DNA of 64,000 bases, from the NCBI GenBank assembly GCA_003971905.1, contig RSEE01000020.1:620001-684000 (forward strand), read 5' to 3'. Below the pieces are notes generated by a model. That model saw only the letters and a list, made by a program, of their open reading frames with translations, ran no database searches and was not told the DNA's origin. The position numbers were made by a program, and so were the translations under genes. Position 1 is the first letter of the stretch; each line of letters begins with the position of its first letter. The DNA is from Moniliella sp. 'wahieum'. Lineage: Eukaryota; Basidiomycota; Moniliellomycetes; Moniliellales; Moniliellaceae. Shown here one piece after another: positions 61,183-64,000 of the stretch.

Positions 61183-63615
61183 ATGGGCAAGAAGGCAAGG
61201 GCAACTCGGCCGAAAAGGCGATGGCCAAGGCGGCCAAAAAGGCCAAGCAAGAGAAGAGTGCGCAGAAAAAAGCGCTCAAAGACCAACGCAAAGCACAGGA
61301 GCGGGCGGATGCGCACCTGCCCAAACAGGGCAAGAAGGCAAGCAGGCCAAAGGCCAACAAGGGCAAGAAGGCCAAGGCCGAGGAGGAGGACTTGGATGCG
61401 CTGCTGGAACAGTTCAAAAAGGACTGGGAGAACGAACATCAAGTTCAAGAGGAACGTCAGTCCGGCCCGCCCTCGCGTAGGGCCAACGCTACCCTTACCG
61501 CCTGTCCGTTGGGCACGGACCTTTGGCTGTTTGGCGGGGAGTATTTTGATGGGGAGAGGTAGGTGTCCTCGGGTTGTGCATGTCGATGTGGGTTGGGGGA
61601 GTGGCTGATCGATTTATCTTTTTTTTTTCTCTCTCTCTCTTGCTGGACAGTGCCAACTTTTATACGGACCTCTTCCGCTACACTCCCCACTCGGGTCCTG
61701 TTTCCAAAATGGAGCGTCTGGGACTCGATTCCGATTCGGAGGAGGACGAAGAGGAAGGCGCGGCTACCGAGGTCAAAGATCTAGGTGTGGGCGGACGTAC
61801 TCGTCGCAGAACCAACCGGGTCCGCGAAGTGCCCATCAGATGGTTGCAACTCCGCAACAGGGGGGCTTCTCTGGCTCTTTGGGGGCGAATTTGCCTCGCA
61901 GCGCATGACCTCCTTCCACCACTACCGGGATCTGTGGGTGTTTAGCATTGCTGACAAGACGTGGGAGCGAATTGAGACGCGAATCAAGCCGAGCGCACGC
62001 TCGGGACACCGCATGGCAGCATGGAAAAACTTTCTGGTCCTCTTTGGTGGCTTTGTCGACACGGGCGCCCGTACCACGTACCTCAACGATCTCTGGCTCT
62101 TCGATATGGACCAATACAAGTGGATCGAGCTAAGCCAGAACGACTTTCGTCGCCCAGGGCCACGGTCGGGATTCTCCTTCCTCCCCACGCAGGATGGCGT
62201 GGTGCTCCATGGCGGTACTGCAAGCGGTACATCAAGGGCCAGCGCGCCCAGGGGGTGCAACTGGAGGATACGTGGATGCTCAAGCTGGTCGAATCCACAC
62301 CGACGCTGCAGAATCCATTGGGCGTCAAGGCCGAGTGGGTACGGCGACGCAAAATTGGCTATGCTCCCAACCCTCCGCGCAGTGGGTGCACCATGGCCCT
62401 CTGGCCCACGAGGCAGATGGGTGTTCTGTTTGGTGGCGTGTCGGATACCGAGCGCGACGAGGAGAGCCTCGAGTCTACCTTTTACAATGCGTTGTATGGG
62501 TATCAGCTGCCCGGTGCAGGTCGATGGATTTCGCTCAACCTGCGTCGCCCAAAGAATGGGCGGACAGGGGGGCAAAAGAAACGCGCCAAGGCTGCTGCTG
62601 CGGCGGCAGCGGCAGCGGCCAAGGCTGAGGAGATTGCTCGGAGGCAGCAAGAACAGGAGGAAGAACGGAGAGCATGGGACGACGAGGGTCCGATTCGGAC
62701 GAGGAGACGAAAGACAAGTCGTCTGTTCCCGCTGCTATCCCTCCTCCGGTTGCATCGGCCAAAGACGATTTGCTGGCCCAAGCTGCCACGGCATCTGCTG
62801 CGCCCGAATACGACGACCCGGACGATCCTCTAAAAACAGTGCCGCTGGAGGTACAACCATGCTGGCTGTGCAGCGCAACACATTGTACCTCTATGGCGGC
62901 ATCTATGAGCAGGGCGACCGCGAGTACACCCTCGACGATTTTTACACCCTTGACTTGGTCAAGATGACGCGGTATCACTGTCTCCGTGCCTGTCCCATTG
63001 ACGCATTGGATTGGCACGATAGCGAGTCCGACTTGGATTCGGACGAAGATGAGGACGAAGATGAGGAGGGGGAGGAAGAGGAGGAGGAGGGGATTCGGAC
63101 GACGACGGGGAGAGTCCCGAAGGGGTCGAGTTTACCGAGGAGCGTGCGGATCATGATTCGGACTATGACGACGACGAGCTGGATCCCGAAGAGCGGCGCG
63201 GCTGGCCAAGGAGAAGGAGCTGCGCGCGCGGGCAACCACATTTCTTGGGGTCAGCAAGGACACGAGCCGGTCGGAGGAGGAGTGCTGCGACGCCCATGGT
63301 GGGGGAGACGGTGGCGGCGTTCTACGAGCGGAGCAAGCTGTACTGGTCCCAGCTGGCCTTGGCCCAGGCGAGAGCGCGGCTGGCGCGGGCGGGCTGGCGG
63401 GGCAGGCAGAGGCGCTGCGCGGCAAGGAGCTGCGGCGCAAGGCGTTCGACCTGGCCAACAGCGCGTACGACGAGTACCGCCCGCTGCTGCGGGAGATTGA
63501 GCCATCCACCGCGACGCCGGGCTGGACCCAGCCGACGTCAAGCACGGGCCAGGGCCAGCGGGGACGCAGCCGAGCGTGGGGCTGGCGAGTCGGAACCGGC
63601 GATGAGGATGACTAG
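61183..63615 (+). CDS. Kelch-repeat protein, Kel3/KLHDC4-type
   Basis: A lysine-rich start (MGKK, then AKAAKKAKQEKSAQKKALKD) leads to AEEEDLDALLEQFKKDWENE. The kelch blades follow: ATLTACPLGTDLWLFGGEYF, FYNDLFRYTPHSG-like sequence, GGLLWLFGGEFASQRMTSFH, YRDLWVFSIADKTWERIETR, SGHRMAAWKNFLVLFGGFVD, YLNDLWLFDMDQYKWIEL and PPRSGCTMALWPTRQMGVLF. RNTLYLYGGIYEQGDREYTL gives a last blade. An acidic tract (DSDEDEDEDEEGEEEEEE) and VAAFYERSKLYWSQLA with GKELRRKAFDLANSAYDEYR close the protein. This is the KLHDC4/Kel3 architecture; the function is poorly known. An intron (GTAGGT to GGACAG, about 61560-61650) splits blade 1. The frame break at about 61194 looks like a lost G. Stop TAG 61 kb frame ends at 63613-63615. 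Confidence 0.9.
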
Positions 63616-64000
63616 TGACTAGTGGCGCTAGTGACGAGTCTGCTGAGATGAATGAGATGCATCGGCAATCCACACTCCAGCCCCGTGCGTTTAGGGTTTA
63701 CCCCACTGTGTTACACCCAGTACCACGTGGGCTGCCTACGTAAGCATCGAACTGCGCCGGATAATAGCATTACTTGCGTGTTATACGCCAGGCGGATGCG
63801 TCCGGCCGAGGGTGGCCTGCGCGCCGACGGAGGCACCGGCCGGCACAGGGCCAGTGTGGCACGTGCCAGCCGCCGCAACGCAGCGCCTCTACTCCTCGCA
63901 GACTGACGCAGCTGCGAGGCGGCACACAGCCAGCCACAGCGCCATCGCATCCCAGCGCCCGCCGCACCCCAACCAGCCCGCACCACCACCCGCCAGGGGA
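63616..64000. other. Window end, no gene seen
   Basis: The last 385 bp show no recognisable coding sequence. They are probably the 3' flank of the kelch gene and possibly part of a promoter beyond the window. Confidence 0.5.

Overview
The window looks like nuclear DNA of a filamentous or yeast-like fungus, most likely a basidiomycete. It is GC-rich and gene-dense, with single-copy eukaryotic genes on both strands. The introns are short (about 50-80 nt), with GTACGT or GTATGT donors and CTAAC or CTGAC branch sites. Complex I subunits are present, which excludes Saccharomyces-type yeasts. Assignment below fungus is inference.

Layout. 0-7.3 kb: the 3' end of a UFD2-type ubiquitin ligase, a PDCD5 homologue, a DNAJC9-type J protein, an SR-type RRM protein and the AP-3 mu subunit. 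7.9-14.7 kb: delta-1-pyrroline-5-carboxylate dehydrogenase, a secreted purine nucleoside permease-family protein and a small NmrA-like reductase. 15.3-21.5 kb: NDUFA8, the Cdc7 kinase, mitochondrial ribosomal protein uL13m, GRIM-19 and a DUF3429 mitochondrial membrane protein. 22.7-26.2 kb: an Axl2-like bud-site or polarity protein. 26.2-30.1 kb: the longest gene-free stretch. 30.1-34.5 kb: a secreted FrsA/Ayg1-like hydrolase and a NUDIX hydrolase. 34.9-50.8 kb: a two-RRM protein, the Cwc21/SRRM2 splicing factor, an ankyrin-repeat protein, an APC5-like subunit and a SIN3-like corepressor. 50.8-58 kb: a flavin monooxygenase gene split by a young Ty1/copia LTR element. 58.7-63.6 kb: dynein intermediate chain and a Kel3/KLHDC4-type kelch protein.

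The genes are mainly housekeeping: proteostasis, splicing, mitochondria, trafficking and cell cycle. Several divergent pairs share short intergenic promoters: SR protein/AP-3 mu, uL13m/GRIM-19, APC5/SIN3 and dynein IC/Kel3. No operon-like pathway cluster, CRISPR array, rRNA or convincing tRNA was seen.

Two things dominate interpretation. First, most conserved host genes contain single-base frame breaks, and nearly all those I could place fall at short homopolymers. Adding one base restores family motifs, so this looks like systematic base loss in the assembly rather than pseudogenes. Second, a complete-looking copia element with nearly identical LTRs and a perfect 5-bp target duplication sits inside the monooxygenase gene. 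I did not find a convincing new biological system. The most open questions are the TATA plus CT-rich segment without an ORF near 28 kb and several short palindromic motifs recurring between genes.
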